Source: Siphonodentalium dalli (lineage: Eukaryota; Mollusca; Scaphopoda; Gadilida; Siphonodentaliidae). From it: DNA of 64,000 bases. Position 1 is the stretch's first letter. Every line of letters starts with the position of its first letter. Location: positions 47,036,194 through 47,100,193 of the forward strand of contig CP136069.1 in assembly GCA_032622095.1 (NCBI GenBank), given 5' to 3'. Shown here one piece after another: positions 34,341 through 45,544 of the stretch. The translations under genes were made by a program, and so were the position numbers. The notes beneath the pieces are model-generated. The model was not told the DNA's origin, did no database searches, and saw only the letters and a program-made list of their open reading frames with translations.

Positions 34341-34835
34341 TATATTTACATGTATATAACTAACTCGGACAGTATAACTAACGCGTGGGGGTATAGGGGG
34401 TAGGACAGTTAAGTTGGGTGTCTGTTGCCCCGACCGAAGCTCGCCTTCGCACGTTGCACTATCCATATACACGATTCTTTTCAATTTTATACGTACGAAA
34501 ATTACAAAAAAAAAATATATAATATATAAATGAATAAAATTAGAATGCTAATATTGTGATGTGATATATAGCCTAGAATATCAGTTAACATTTATTCACT
34601 TTGGAAGAAAACATTGATTTTGTCCAAATTACATTAAAAGTAGCTTTTCTCGAAGTAGGAATCGACATGTGTACCGAATAAGTGCGCTGTCTTTTCGGTG
34701 ATTATGCGACAGCAATTCTGGAAGATTAAGTTGCTGACAAAAAATCCATGACCCTCAATTTTGAATTTGAAACTCTGCTCCACATTAACCCTTCTATGAC
34801 TGGAACTTCATGATTTATTTTGAGAAATCCCTGTG
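34341..34835. other. Nothing recognised
   Basis: AT-rich sequence with an A/AT run near 34503-34535. No supported gene. Confidence 0.4.
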
Positions 34836-34837
34836 GC

Positions 34838-34985
34838 AATGCATTCTCTTTTATATAAGAGAATACATTGGCCTAACTAATTTACCTTGACACTGTAAGC
34901 CGGTGAATTCTTATATATGCGAGGTACCCTATGGGAGACTCGTTATACATGCACTGCTACATGATCTTTAATGCTGCACCAGCGC
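34838..34985. repeat. Degenerate family A-like palindrome
   Basis: GGCAATGCATTCTCTT is mirrored by AAGAGAATACATTGGCC. It is followed by ATATATGCGAGGTACCC, GGGAGACTCGTTATA and TTAATGCTGCACCAG, parallel to 11396-11540. Confidence 0.5.
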
Positions 34986-35589
34986 AAACCATGTCATGAA
35001 CCTCAGGATTAAGAGTATAGATTACAAAACGCCTATAATGTACTCAGAGTACTTGGACTGCAATCTTGTCGGTAATCTGATACACACACGCTGGGAGGTT
35101 GAGCTAGCGGAAATCATTCTGGGCTCCCCTGGGTATAAAATAAACGACGCTATATATCGAGTGAATGTGAAATTTCCGCAAAGACACAATGGGCATTGAT
35201 GAAAACGCCGGGTCCCACTGGTTGTAATTTGAATTAGCGCCGGGACAATGTTAGTGGTTGTTATCCACCCGCAATATACCCGGAGTGCCTCAGTATCCAC
35301 CCCATAATATACCCGCGGGAACGCAGTGATACCACCATTCATTCAAAGCAAGTAATAATGTGTTACAGTCGAAATTTGTATAAAAGTCAATGCATGAAGT
35401 TTACACACACCCATGGTAATGTAGTGTTTATTGGTAGCGTGTTCATAGCTAGTCCACACACAGGCCTACGTTGGGATTGTGTCCATCATAAACTGTTGCT
35501 GAGAGGTTTCGCAAACTTACGGATATAGTTATACGATTACTTTTAGGGAACTATACGTCATCAATTATGTGCACGTGCTCATTAATGTG

Positions 35590-35739
35590 AGCGCACTTTA
35601 GCCGTGCTGAACTAACCGTTTCAATGACGATGGTAATGATGACGATGTGGCTGATGATGATTATCATGACGATCACGATAACTATGATGGTGATGATCGC
35701 GATGCCCATGCTGACGATATTAATTATTAAGATGATGAT

Positions 35740-35770
<31 letters not shown>

Positions 35771-35830
35771 CGATGACGATGATGATAACTGCGACGACGA
35801 CGATAAGACGATGACGAAACGACGATAATG
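35590..35830. repeat. (GAT/GAC)n trinucleotide-rich tract
   Basis: GATGATGAT and GACGATGAC runs are densest at 35728-35785. On the minus strand they give a histidine-rich frame, an artefact of the tract. Confidence 0.85.
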
Positions 35831-36077
35831 ACGGTGTTGACGAGGAGAATGTCGAAGTATAGGTAGAATGACAATTATTTTATAAATAGTGTATATATGT
35901 TCATTAACTCTTATTTCATTTTAGTTCATTAAAGTAATTAAAGCATTCATTCAAATTTCAAATGGTAACAACCGCTTCAAAAACTTCATTTGAACATTCA
36001 GACACTCAGTCAAGCAGTTTTGTTGTATTAATGGGGAAAAGCTTTCCTATAAATTTGCTAGTTTGGGTACAGATTCC

Positions 36078-36392
36078 CTTTAAAGGGGGACTGTATACAC
36101 TAAATGTGGCCATTTAACATAATATATGCAACAATTGAATGCATTTGAGCCATGGACTATTGCAAAAATACACCCACGTGCTCAATAAATGAATCAAACA
36201 ACATTGTAATTATACTGAAAATTAGTTAATGATTCGAGTCATAATTACCATGTTGTTTGCATCGTTCATAGAGCAAATGGGTGTATTATGTACTAATCCA
36301 GGGCTCAAATTAATTCATTTGTTGCATATATTATAAAAGGATATGGCCCCATAAATGGCTGGATTTAGTGGACAGTACCAATTTAATCCTTA
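36078..36392. mobile_element. MITE family I, near-complete copy
   Basis: Starts CCTTTAAAGGGGGACTG, contains TATATGCAACAATTGAATGC, GAGCCATGGACTATTGC, the mirrored ACCATGTTGTTTGCATCG and GTTGCATATATTATAAAAGG, and ends GTGGACAGTACCAATTTAA. Confidence 0.65.
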
Positions 36393-36511
36393 ATAGATTT
36401 ATATTTATGTATAACTTGTCTCCACACTGAACTTGACTAAAGCACCCTGTTGCGCAAAGCATGCATGGATGTAGTTACAGTGTGTGCATGGGATCAGACA
36501 GCTGAATCATA

Positions 36512-37418
36512 TGTGACCCGCCATATCAAATCCAGTCGTAAGTCGGGATTTTTTTTACCCTGTGCCAATGCATTCTCTTATATATGCGAGTCGACCATAG
36601 GCCTAACAATTTTTTACAATTTTAATAATTTTTTCTTGTATTCTTTAACAATTTTATAATTTCACCCATACAGATCCCCAGACAAACATGAGCAGACGAC
36701 ACTCTTCTATATGCTTCTATATATGTGTGGGGCTCCCTGCAGGGTAATGGATGTTTTTTTTATTTTATGTCCTATGGTCGACTCGCATATATAAGATAAT
36801 GCATTGGCACAGGGTAAAAAAAATCCCGACTTACGCAGGGGGGGGGGGGGGGTGAAAAAAAAAATCCGGCACGTATGCCGGGGTGGGTGGGTGGTCAAAG
36901 CCAGCAACAAGCAATTTTTTCCGCAACTAAAACAAAAATTTCTTGCTTGTTTTTTAGTGTTTTGGCAATGAGTTGGCCTTCAAAACCACTTTGAATGAGA
37001 GAAATAATGTAATTCTAACTGGTAAACTGACTGCAGGCAGTTATCGTGTTGTATTTTGTTGCAAATTTTGAAATCCAAGATGGCCGCTGGCAGCCATGTT
37101 TTTTTGGCCGAATGACCTCAAAATGACTCATTCCTATTTATATGTCCATGTTAACATCCATGATAAATAGTATGCACAGAAATTCATATACACCTGTTTA
37201 CAGTGAATTTCCCCCCGCAAATCTCTGTTTTAGTGTTAAAAGGGGGGGGGGTGGGTGTCAAAAAATGGTCGGAAAAAACTGTCGAAAACGGACAAAAATT
37301 TGGCGGTGGGGGTGGGTGGGTACAAAAAATGATCGAAAGGGAAAAAATGCCATACGTGCCTGAAATTGTTTTCCGACCCCCCCCTGACTTACGACTGGAT
37401 TTGATATGGCGGGTCACA
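36512..37418. mobile_element. MITE family A, copy A4, split by C2
   Basis: TGTGACCCGCCATATC at left and GATATGGCGGGTCACA at right are flanked by TA on each side. Removing C2 and one 7-bp duplication leaves about 349 bp. Both inner palindromes are partly deleted relative to A3 and A5. Confidence 0.85.
36836..37386. mobile_element. MITE family C, copy C2, nested in A4
   Basis: 551 bp, starts CAGGGGGG and ends CCCCCTG. ACTTACG occurs immediately before (36829-36835) and after (37387-37393). Uninterrupted A copies read CCCGACTTACGACTGG, so the 7-bp duplication is confirmed by an empty site. Confidence 0.92.
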
Positions 37419-37579
37419 TATGTTCACATCTGTCCTTGATTTTTAAGTTCAAATAAATCAAACTGCCGGAATGTGTAACTGTGCAACTAACAATAACTTC
37501 AGTCTTTTGTGATTTTGCGCAATGAATATAATCTGAAACTTCACGAGCTTTTAAGTAGTTTTTAAGATTCAAATAGCCT

Positions 37580-38006
37580 GTAAATAGTGTGTTTGTCATT
37601 TGCAAAATGAGTTCAGCAGAGGGTGAATTTGGTGACGCTATCCCGCACAGCTGGCTAGCATCACAAAATTTACCCTCTGGGAACCTAATTCTGCTTAGGC
37701 ATCCACTGCAATGGGAGACCTAGGATCAGATTGAAGTTCCCCAGTTGAAGTTGTTGATGTTTACCCATCAGTCACCTTGATTATGCATTTTATCTTCTGT
37801 AAATTAGGGGATATGGAAACTTCCCAGAAGGGAAAAAGTAACTAAAATCAATGTTAATTTGAGACTATATATACTTCCCAGAAGATGAGGCCTAAGCAGA
37901 ATGAGGTTCCCAGAGGATGAATTCGGTGATGTTAGCCCATTGTGCGGGATAGCATCACTAAATTACCCTCTGGGACCTAATTCTGCAAATGACAGACACA
38001 ATATTT
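37580..38006. mobile_element. MITE family G, copy G4, most complete
   Basis: AAATAGTGTGTTTGTCATTTGC at left is mirrored by GCAAATGACAGACACAATATT at right. Inside each end is a smaller hairpin around CCCGCACAGC. The centre has GACCTAGGATCAGATTGAAG and TATTATACTTCCCAG-like blocks. Non-coding. Confidence 0.7.
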
Positions 38007-38369
38007 GCAGACTTGACGAGAGATCGACCCACCAGAAGAGGTTTTTTATATTGTTTACCACAGTGTTCAGGGTAGCTCCCAGTTATACCTCGGGTATGAA
38101 TGCCTCTGTTATGCGACACCGACCGCGTAATTCGGTAACACTGATCATTGCAGTGAAAATTGCATACTTTAAGAAATTAATGTAGAAGAGCGCTCACGCG
38201 AAAGACTTCGCTTGATATCTTCCATTAGCGATGACTTAATCTTCGGCTTAATATATCCCAAAAGCTGCACAATGTCGCCGATTGGGGGGTTCGCGTTTTA
38301 TTGTGTACCTGTAGTCTATGTATTGCCGAGAACCAAGTGACCCCACGCAGTCTTCATGGTGAGAAAATG

Positions 38370-38512
38370 GCGGTAGATGAAGTGATATTTGCGATCAATG
38401 TGGTACTAAGCTCGATCAATGTGGTACTAAGCTGGGAGGGGTGAGAAAAAGGGCGGTAGATGAAGTGATATTTGCGATCAATGTGGTACTATGCTGGGAG
38501 GGGCGAGTATAA
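38370..38512. repeat. Short tandem duplications
   Basis: GCGGTAGATGAAGTGATATT followed by GCGATCAATGTGGTACTA(A/T)GCT occurs twice (about 38370 and 38452). A CGATCAATGTGGTACTAAGCT half-unit lies between them. Confidence 0.75.
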
Positions 38513-38520
38513 AATTGGCT

Positions 38521-38840
38521 TAGGGTACATTCATACACTCGCAAATTTACCAGGCATTTTTTGGAAGGCAGTTCGGTATAGACAGCTAAAATGTGCCATA
38601 AACCGAAAGCGAAAATATGTATAAAAATCATATGCACCACAGCTACAGTAATGCCCTAAATAATCGACTCCTTAACCACAGCAGAATTATGGGTAATTTT
38701 TCAGGATTTAGTCGGAAATATGGCTTGTTGCCATTCATCGGAAAGCTCTCACTGATTCTGATGTGGTTAAGGAGTCGATTATTTAGGGCATTATTGTAAC
38801 TACACGAGAATTACAAACAACTGCAATATGCAGTTTCGAC
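38521..38840. mobile_element. MITE family H, partial copy carrying E1
   Basis: TAGGGTACATTCATACACTCG, TTTACCAGGCATTTTTTG, GACAGCTAAAATGTGCC and ATATGCACCACAGC match the complement of H1 at 52340-52474. E1 then interrupts, and sequence resumes with ACTACACGAG. The far end is not recognisable. Confidence 0.6.
38646..38796. mobile_element. MITE family E, copy E1, nested in H
   Basis: Ends CAGTAATGCCC and GGGCATTATTG, flanked by TA. The H1 copy gives the uninterrupted site (complement reads CCACAGCTAACTATAC). This copy is shorter than E2 and E3 because part of the right arm is deleted. Confidence 0.85.
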
Positions 38841-39333
38841 GTATATAATACTGAATTCTGGTGAATACTATGCTGCAGTGTGCCGATGGACCATGTCACC
38901 GGAGGGGCTGTTTATCCGCTGCACCAAACCGCATGGATGGCTGTGGGTCCGCGAGAGCACTTATATTCCCAGATTCATATTCTGAATGCGCCATTGAAGT
39001 CTCATCGCCACTTTGTTTTGTGTATCGTTTACTTACAAACACGGATAGATTTATGTGTAAATACGCGGCTTAATGAGTGAACGCCTTGTTGGTTTATCAA
39101 ACAAAACACCTGATTATCCGACTGACGGTTACGATAGTTGACACAACATGTTTCGATAGTTTACGCAATTACGAGAAGCGTGATGCGGGCGAACAACTCT
39201 TAATAGATAATGGTGTTCCATCCAGAGCTTTATGTTTTACCAATCTGGGTGTTATTTCACAACACCAGTTTCAAGTTGTGTATAACCACTTTGAACTTTG
39301 ATCGCATACATGGTATGGATTGGGGAGGGTACT

Positions 39334-40225
39334 TCATGCCATGAATCTGTACGTTAGCTACGCTCGTAGAGATCATATGTGACCCGCCATATCAAATCCA
39401 GTCGTAAGTCGGGATTTTTTTTTACCCTGTGCCAATGCATTCTCTTTTATATGCGAGTCGACCATAGGTCGCCTCGCATATATAAGAGAATGCATTGGCC
39501 TAACAATTTTTTATCATGTTTTTTAAATAAATGTTTCTTACAATTTTTAGGACATAAAATAAAAAACATCCATTACCCTGCAGGGAGCCCCACACATATA
39601 TAGAAGCATATAGAAGAGTGTCGTCTGCTCATGTTTGTCTGGGGCTCTGTATGGGTGAAATTATAAAATTGTTAAAGAATACAAGAACAAATTATTAAAA
39701 TTGTAAAAAATTGTTAGGCCAATGCATTCTCTTATATATGCGAGGCGACCTATGGTCGACTCGCATATATAAGAGAATGCATTGGCACAGGGTAAAAAAA
39801 ATCCCGACTTACGACTGGATTTGATATGGCGGATCACATATTCCACCAGTATAAAACCCGGGAACTTGTTAGTGTTCTGACAGGGAACTTTATAACATTG
39901 AACAAGCGCGGCAGGGAATACAATTCTTTATTAATACCTGTTCCCCAATTGAATTAAGTACCCGAGAAAAATCTCTCACAAAGTCACTTAAATCGTGAAA
40001 TTTCGAGTTGGGACCCTTCACCAAAACAGTGAATTACATGTACCGTATTAAGGAACAGGTAATAACTATAAGAAATATGTATATTACCTGCACTGTTTTT
40101 ACAATGTTATAACCTTCCATGCCACAGCATCAAAACGTTTCCAGGTTTTGAACTGCATGGTGGAGTATATGATATCTACGGGCATATCTAGAGTATATAT
40201 AGATTCGTGGCATGAGCTATATATA
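39334..40225. mobile_element. MITE family F, copy F5, split by A5
   Basis: The left end CATGCCATGAATCTGTACG and GTAGAGATCATA lie before A5. TATTCCACCAGTATAAAACC and the rest of the family F body follow it, ending near GATTCGTGGCATGAGC. The GGGACCCTTCACCAAAACAG block and GGAACAGGTAATAAC are present. Confidence 0.7.
39378..39838. mobile_element. MITE family A, copy A5, complete, nested in F5
   Basis: 461 bp with TGTGACCCGCC and GGCGGATCACA ends, flanked by TA. The empty family F site at about 27030 reads GATCATATTCC; here it reads GATCATA, element, TATTCC. That fixes a 2-bp TA duplication and the exact ends. Confidence 0.93.
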
Positions 40226-40489
40226 TATAATGGTGCTCCGCCGAGAGTATTATGGTTGCCAAATTGGAAGTTATTTCACCACATCAGTTTCAAGTTTTGT
40301 ATGTCCTAATGCACTTTGAACTTTGCTCCCATACATGGTAGGGATTGGGGACGGGTGCGCAAGATATAAATACTCTCGATTCTGTTGCTCTGAACGTCAC
40401 GTATCGGCACAAGTTATCCATCGTCGACCGGGCTGGGTTGGTGTGTGCTCATCAGCGTCGCGGTGCTTGGTAGCTTGTTGGGCAAGTTG

Positions 40490-40805
40490 TTATTCATATA
40501 TATCACATGAAACCCCTGTTATATCATTAAAAGACAATACACATTTCCTTATCTCTCACTAGTGATGAATAGGCGCGTGCTACATATCACTTGGCAGCGC
40601 GCCAACAAAATGACCGCGCCGCGTCTTTACACTGATCCATGCGTATTAATACTATATCGAATAGCCGCACATGACACCAACACCAGCCAATGCAAAATGA
40701 TTCATTGTTCATTAAAGTCAAATTATTGGCCAACTTCGTTGCACTGACGAAAATAGACATAAAAACAAGGAGTCAAATTGGGGGACAATATTTTCCGTTG
40801 CCTGC
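40490..40805. repeat. Dispersed repeat L, copy 1
   Basis: TATCACATGAAACCCCTG, TTCCTTATCTCTCAC, GAATAGGCGCGTG, GCACATGACACCAACACCAG and CCAACTTCGTTGCACTGAC recur in the same order at 58540-58835. Confidence 0.65.
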
Positions 40806-41585
40806 CTCAGAGAGCAATACTGTCATATACTTGAGTATAATTTGCGTGGGGCTTGGGTGATACAAATGTTTGTGACTGCACGTATTTTTTATTTTTAGTT
40901 TGCCTAGTAAGTAGCCAATTACAAGTAATTGACTGATTCGGTGTCAAATCGGACATGCAGGATATTTAAATTTCCATATAAACAGCAAGACTGGGATGCT
41001 AGTATAGGACTACATCCCTGATGACAAACCAAGCATATACAGTCTGTCTAGAACTTGTCCAGCACACTCACACTGAACCGCTCGGCCGATATACTTCTAC
41101 GCCCCACATAAGTAGAGTACACTCTTCATTAACAGCTCTAGCGACGTACACATCACGTATGTTATATCTACTTATCTCAAGTATGCACACGATAATGCAC
41201 CTGATTTTTTGTTGTTGGAACAGTAACTTCTACAATCAGTGAATCAGACCGTCTCTGCAATACACCTACTTAAAACTACACTTACATACGTGTGCCGAAA
41301 CATTTCGTTGAAGTGGTATAGCCGTATCGTTGTGGAGATAACTATAGCCTCTTTGTTTAGTTTGGAACTAGATGAATATTCGCTAAACGGCGCGCTGAAG
41401 GCAGCCGTGTGTACCGAGAACTAACTTAACACGTACTCTTAAAGTGGCATATCATAATCAAGCTTGAAATTAACCATACACAGTATAACGCATTTGTCAC
41501 GCTCTATGCATGGGCACAACATAAACATTAGATAGAGAACTTCTAAATAATCCTTTCTGTACTAAATGGATTCTCCCATTCGGTT
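40806..41585. other. Nothing recognised
   Basis: No supported gene or repeat. Confidence 0.4.
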
Positions 41586-41589
41586 AAAT

Positions 41590-41795
41590 AGTATACATTG
41601 CACTGACATATTTGTCATTGCAGGGATATTAATGTGATAAAAGCAGACGACATATACATAACAGTGCAGAAGGAACAATATTTGTTGAGTGAAATGTTTA
41701 GATATGGTCGTTTGTGGGTTATCTGAACATTTAACATGGGGTAACTAGTGATCAATGATGATTTAGTACAAAAAGGGTTAAATCGACAGTCACTG
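41590..41795. mobile_element. MITE family J, partial copy
   Basis: ATGTGATAAAAGCAGACGAC, GCAGAAGGAACAATATTTG, TGAAATGTTTAGATATGG and GGGTAACTAGTGATCAATG parallel the J copy at 21995-22265. Confidence 0.5.
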
Positions 41796-41804
41796 TCGCC
41801 CCGT

Positions 41805-42180
41805 TTCGTTCAGTTGGGTACCCAACTTGTTTAATGTTCAGTTGGGTGCCCAGCTTTATGAAATCTCACACAAAACGTGATTTAATTAGTGATTGCCGTC
41901 AGTTATTTTCGAAATGAACCTGCTAAATTTGTGAATAAAACATAATCAAGGCTGACATACCCTAAACTTGAATGTATAACTATACGAACACAAACGAATG
42001 TCATTGAATTAGCATTTAGGTCGTATTAATCTACCCACAAAATTCCACTCATAAATAATTCGCAATTTATATACCTCCAAGTATTTCATACAGCTGGATT
42101 ACCAAATGTAAATTTTGTAAAAACTGCATGGGTACCCAACTAGAAATTAAAAGAACTGGGCACACAACTGAACGCAATTT
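41805..42180. repeat. Imperfect inverted repeat with GGGTACCCAACT blocks
   Basis: GTTCAGTTGGGTACCCAACTTG and GTTCAGTTGGGTGCCCAGC at left are mirrored by ATGGGTACCCAACTAG and CTGGGCACACAACTGAACGC at right. It may be a further MITE. Ends and duplication were not resolved. Confidence 0.45.
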
Positions 42181-42536
42181 GGTGACATTGACCATTTCGA
42201 CAACAGTGACTGGAGTATTGACTATTTCTTTACTAAAACATCATTGATGAGTAGTTATCCCAGCGTCACTGTTATACGAGCACATACAGTTACCTGGTTC
42301 ATTCCATCGCCAATGGCCAAACGGCCTCGTGTACGGATGAATAGCATCGATCTTTATCGATATCGGAGTACATCTGATTACCGCAGTATCATCTGACTGT
42401 TGGTATATAGCTGAAAGCGCCTGAAGTTTTAAGTTGTCCATCTAGCACATGCTATCTGATTCCAAAAGGTCGATGGACTTACAAACTGTTTATGCATCAG
42501 GTCGACTTGATGGAGAGGTAAAGCTTTTAACCTTTT

Positions 42537-42897
42537 TAAAGGGGGACTGCATGCACACTAAATTCAGCCATTCATAGGTCAATCTCCTTTTATATTCAAC
42601 AGAAGATATGCAACAAATGAATGAATTTGAGCCATGGATAAGTGCAAAACACACTAATGTGCATGCTCTATGAACATCGCAAACAACATGGTAATTATCA
42701 TGAAAATAAGTTTATGACTGAGTTATAAATTCATTTTAATTATAATTACCATGTTGTTTGCATCGTTCACAGAGTCACGAGTGTATTTCGCATTTATCCA
42801 TGGCTCAAATTCATTCAATTGTTGCATATATTCTGTTGAGTATAATAGGAGATGGTCCCATAAATGACCGGATTTAGTGTACGGTACCTCTTTAATG
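42537..42897. mobile_element. MITE family I, fullest copy
   Basis: Starts TAAAGGGGGACTGCATG and ends GTGTACGGTACCTCTTTA. CATTCATAGGTCAATCTCC, GATATGCAACAAATGAATG, GAGCCATGGATAAGTGC and AACAACATGGTAATTATC are all mirrored in the right half. Confidence 0.7.
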
Positions 42898-43009
42898 TTT
42901 TGCACAGCTTTCGGTACACATAACATTGTGTTCAAATGGGAAGGTGGTTACATTCAATGCTAGCTCAGAAGTGAACGATTTTCTATAACTTAGTTGGCAC
43001 TTTACCCAT

Positions 43010-43200
43010 ATATATGCGTATAAATGCCTGCATGTATATTGGACCTAAATATTCATAGGTTCATTTTGGACTTACATGATTCTGAATTAAGACCATGGTG
43101 TACTTGTACCCGTTATTCCATTGGATGGCGCGGGCCCCATTGAAAACACGTCATAAAGAGTGTACATCTGCATGGTAATCGTGTTATTTTCCAGGCCTGT
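43010..43200. repeat. Family M repeat, partial
   Basis: GGACCTAAATATTCATAGG, GGACTTACATGATTCTG, GGATGGCGCGGGCCCCATT and AGGCCTGTTCTCGTGAAAATA follow the order seen at 34050-34340. Confidence 0.5.
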
Positions 43201-43201
43201 T

Positions 43202-44512
43202 CTCGTGAAAATAAGCACAATAGGGCTTATATCATATTGATATATAGTCCCATATATATACATGTACATGTGGGGTTGTTTTAATAACCAACGCGTTGGC
43301 ACATATATACAGAGCTAATTTCAGATTTCAAATGATCCAAATATGAGCTTATGTCGCGCAATTAGAAAATAAGCCCACATTGTGTTTATTTTCACGGCAT
43401 CAGGCTGTTGAAATTATAATCTTGAACATATACTGCGCGTTTTTTTTACACTCGTGAAAATAAGCACAATAGGGCTTATATCATATTGATATATAGTCCC
43501 ATATATATACATGTACATGTGGGGTTGTTTTAATAACCAACATTTTGGCACATATATACGGAGCTAATTTCAGTTTTCAAATGATCCAAATATGAGCTTA
43601 TGTCGCGCAATTAGAAAATAAGCCCACATTGTGTTTATTTTCACGGCATCAGGCTGTTGAAATTATAATCTTGAACATATACTACGCGTTTTTTTTACAC
43701 TCGTGAAAATAAGCACAATAGGGCTTATATCATATTGATATAGTCCCATATATATACATGTACATGTGGGGTTGTTTTAATAACCAACGCGTTGGCACAT
43801 ATATACAGAGCTAATTTCAGATTTCAAATGATCCAAATATGAGCTTATGTCGCGCAATTAGAAAATAAGCCCACATTGTGTTTATTTTCACGGGATCAGG
43901 CTGTTGAAATTATAATCTTGAACACATATACTACCAGGGGGGGGGGAGAAAAAATTTCTTCCGGCACGTATGCCGGGGTGGGTGGGTAGTCAAAGCCACC
44001 AACAAGCAATTTTTTCCCCTACTAAAAAAAAAATTCCTGCTTGTTTTTAGTGTTTTGGCAATGAGTTGGGCTTCAAAACCACTTTGAATCAGTTTGAATG
44101 AGAGAAATAATGTAATTCTAACTGGTAAACTGACTGCAGGCAGTTATCGTGTTGTATTTTGTTGCAAATTTTGAAATCCAAGATGGCCGCTGGCAGCCAT
44201 GTTTTTTTGGCCGAATGACCTCAAAATTACTCATTCCTATTTACATGTCCATGTTAACATCCATGATAAATAGTATGCACAGAAATTCATATACAGCTGT
44301 TTACAGTGAATTTCCCCCCGCAAATCTCTGTTTTAGTGTTAAAAGGGGGGGGGTGGGTGTCAAAAAATGGTCGGAAAAAACTGCCGAAAACGGAAAAAAA
44401 TTTGGCGGTGGGGGTGGGTGGGTACAAAAAATGATCGAAAGGGAAAAAATGCCATACGTGCCTGAATTTTTTTTCCGACCCCCCCCCCCCCTGATACTAC
44501 GCGTTTTTTTTA
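43202..44512. repeat. 249-bp unit in three tandem copies, third copy split by C3
   Basis: CTCGTGAAAATAAGCACAAT begins units at 43202, 43451 and 43700. Copies are nearly identical, differing for example at AACGCG versus AACATT and at CGGCATC versus CGGGATC. The third copy is interrupted at 43935 by a family C transposon and finishes at 44501-44512. Confidence 0.9.
43935..44493. mobile_element. MITE family C, copy C3, nested in the 249-bp triplication
   Basis: 559 bp, CAGGGGGG to CCCCCCTG. ATACTAC occurs before (43928-43934) and after (44494-44500). The second 249-bp unit reads CATATACTACGCG without interruption. This is the second independent proof of the 7-bp duplication. Confidence 0.93.
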
Positions 44513-45420
44513 CACGTAGCTTGTTAGAGAGACTAATATTAGTTAGAAGTTGTATATATAGTGTCTTATTTCTATCTGAGGCGGTTGAAAACACGTACAT
44601 GTATAGCACAGCTAGCCGATATTGCAACACATGCCATTCGCTATTTAGATTCTCGCGTGACTTTCGATGTTAGAGGTTTACTGTGATGTGAACCGAGGTT
44701 TAAATCTTAATGTGACTTTTGTGCTGACTCAGCGGGTGTAGTATGATCCATGGTATGAACCATATAATTATCTCCCGATATGCCATTAACTTATAGACAT
44801 CATATCAGACAAACACCAGTGTTTGGCAGGCTCGGTTTCACCACAGCAAACAGGGCTCTTTTGTGACCGGTGTATTAACCTTTCTATACTAAATACTCAT
44901 TGATGAGTATTTTTCCTTAGGATTTTTTCAAATACTATGTTCAACAACGGTATGGCATATGTGTCGGTGGAATTTCCTCAACATTGCATATCAATGAATA
45001 TGTGACTCTATCATAGTTATTAGATGAGATGTGTTCTATTGGAGACACAAAACTCGCAAAGGCTAATACAGAACACAAAATTGGAAGAAGTTTTAAAAGT
45101 TGTTATACACTTGTGTTTGTGTCAAAACTGAACAGTACATAATTGTGTAGCACAAAGTTTTTTAAGCTGATGTGAGATTTGTAATATGGTAGCTTTTACG
45201 AGGTTTGTCTCTCTGACAGAACATTTCCTCATCTACTAACTATAATATACTCACATATTGTGTAATTTTCACACACTTTTGTTTAAGATCAAATCTAAAA
45301 CATATTGTGTACAATTTATACACATTTGTTCTTAAGAGTGTACGAAAAAGTCCGCCACCATTCACAGTATAGGAGCTGAACGTCAATGTCGAGTGCTCGA
45401 ATGGTAGCCATGCAGGTATC
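44513..45420. other. Mostly unassigned
   Basis: A short family J-like piece (TATACTAAATACTCATTGATGAG) lies near 44887. Two direct copies of a CATATTGTGT(A/G)(A/C)AATTT-like block lie near 45255 and 45300. No gene is supported. Confidence 0.4.
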
Positions 45421-45423
45421 AGG

Positions 45424-45492
45424 ATCATGCAATGAATATCTACTCTAACTTCGCCCGTATTTAGCTAGAGTAGAGATTCATGGCATGACCTA
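45424..45492. mobile_element. MITE family F, minimal terminal hairpin
   Basis: GATCATGCAATGAATATCTAC and GTAGAGATTCATGGCATGACC face each other across about 25 bases, so only the two family F ends remain. Confidence 0.6.
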
Positions 45493-45544
45493 GGTATCAC
45501 AATCACCATTCGAATGGGTGCGTACACAATCAGAAGAGACAGCT

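Noticed and set aside
35551-35874. Histidine-rich minus-strand frame
   Set aside because: It is a direct product of the GAT/GAC trinucleotide tract.
44149-44673. 174-codon + strand frame, the longest in the window
   Set aside because: Most of it is MITE C3. Matching frames in C1 and C2 are broken differently, so it is not conserved coding sequence.
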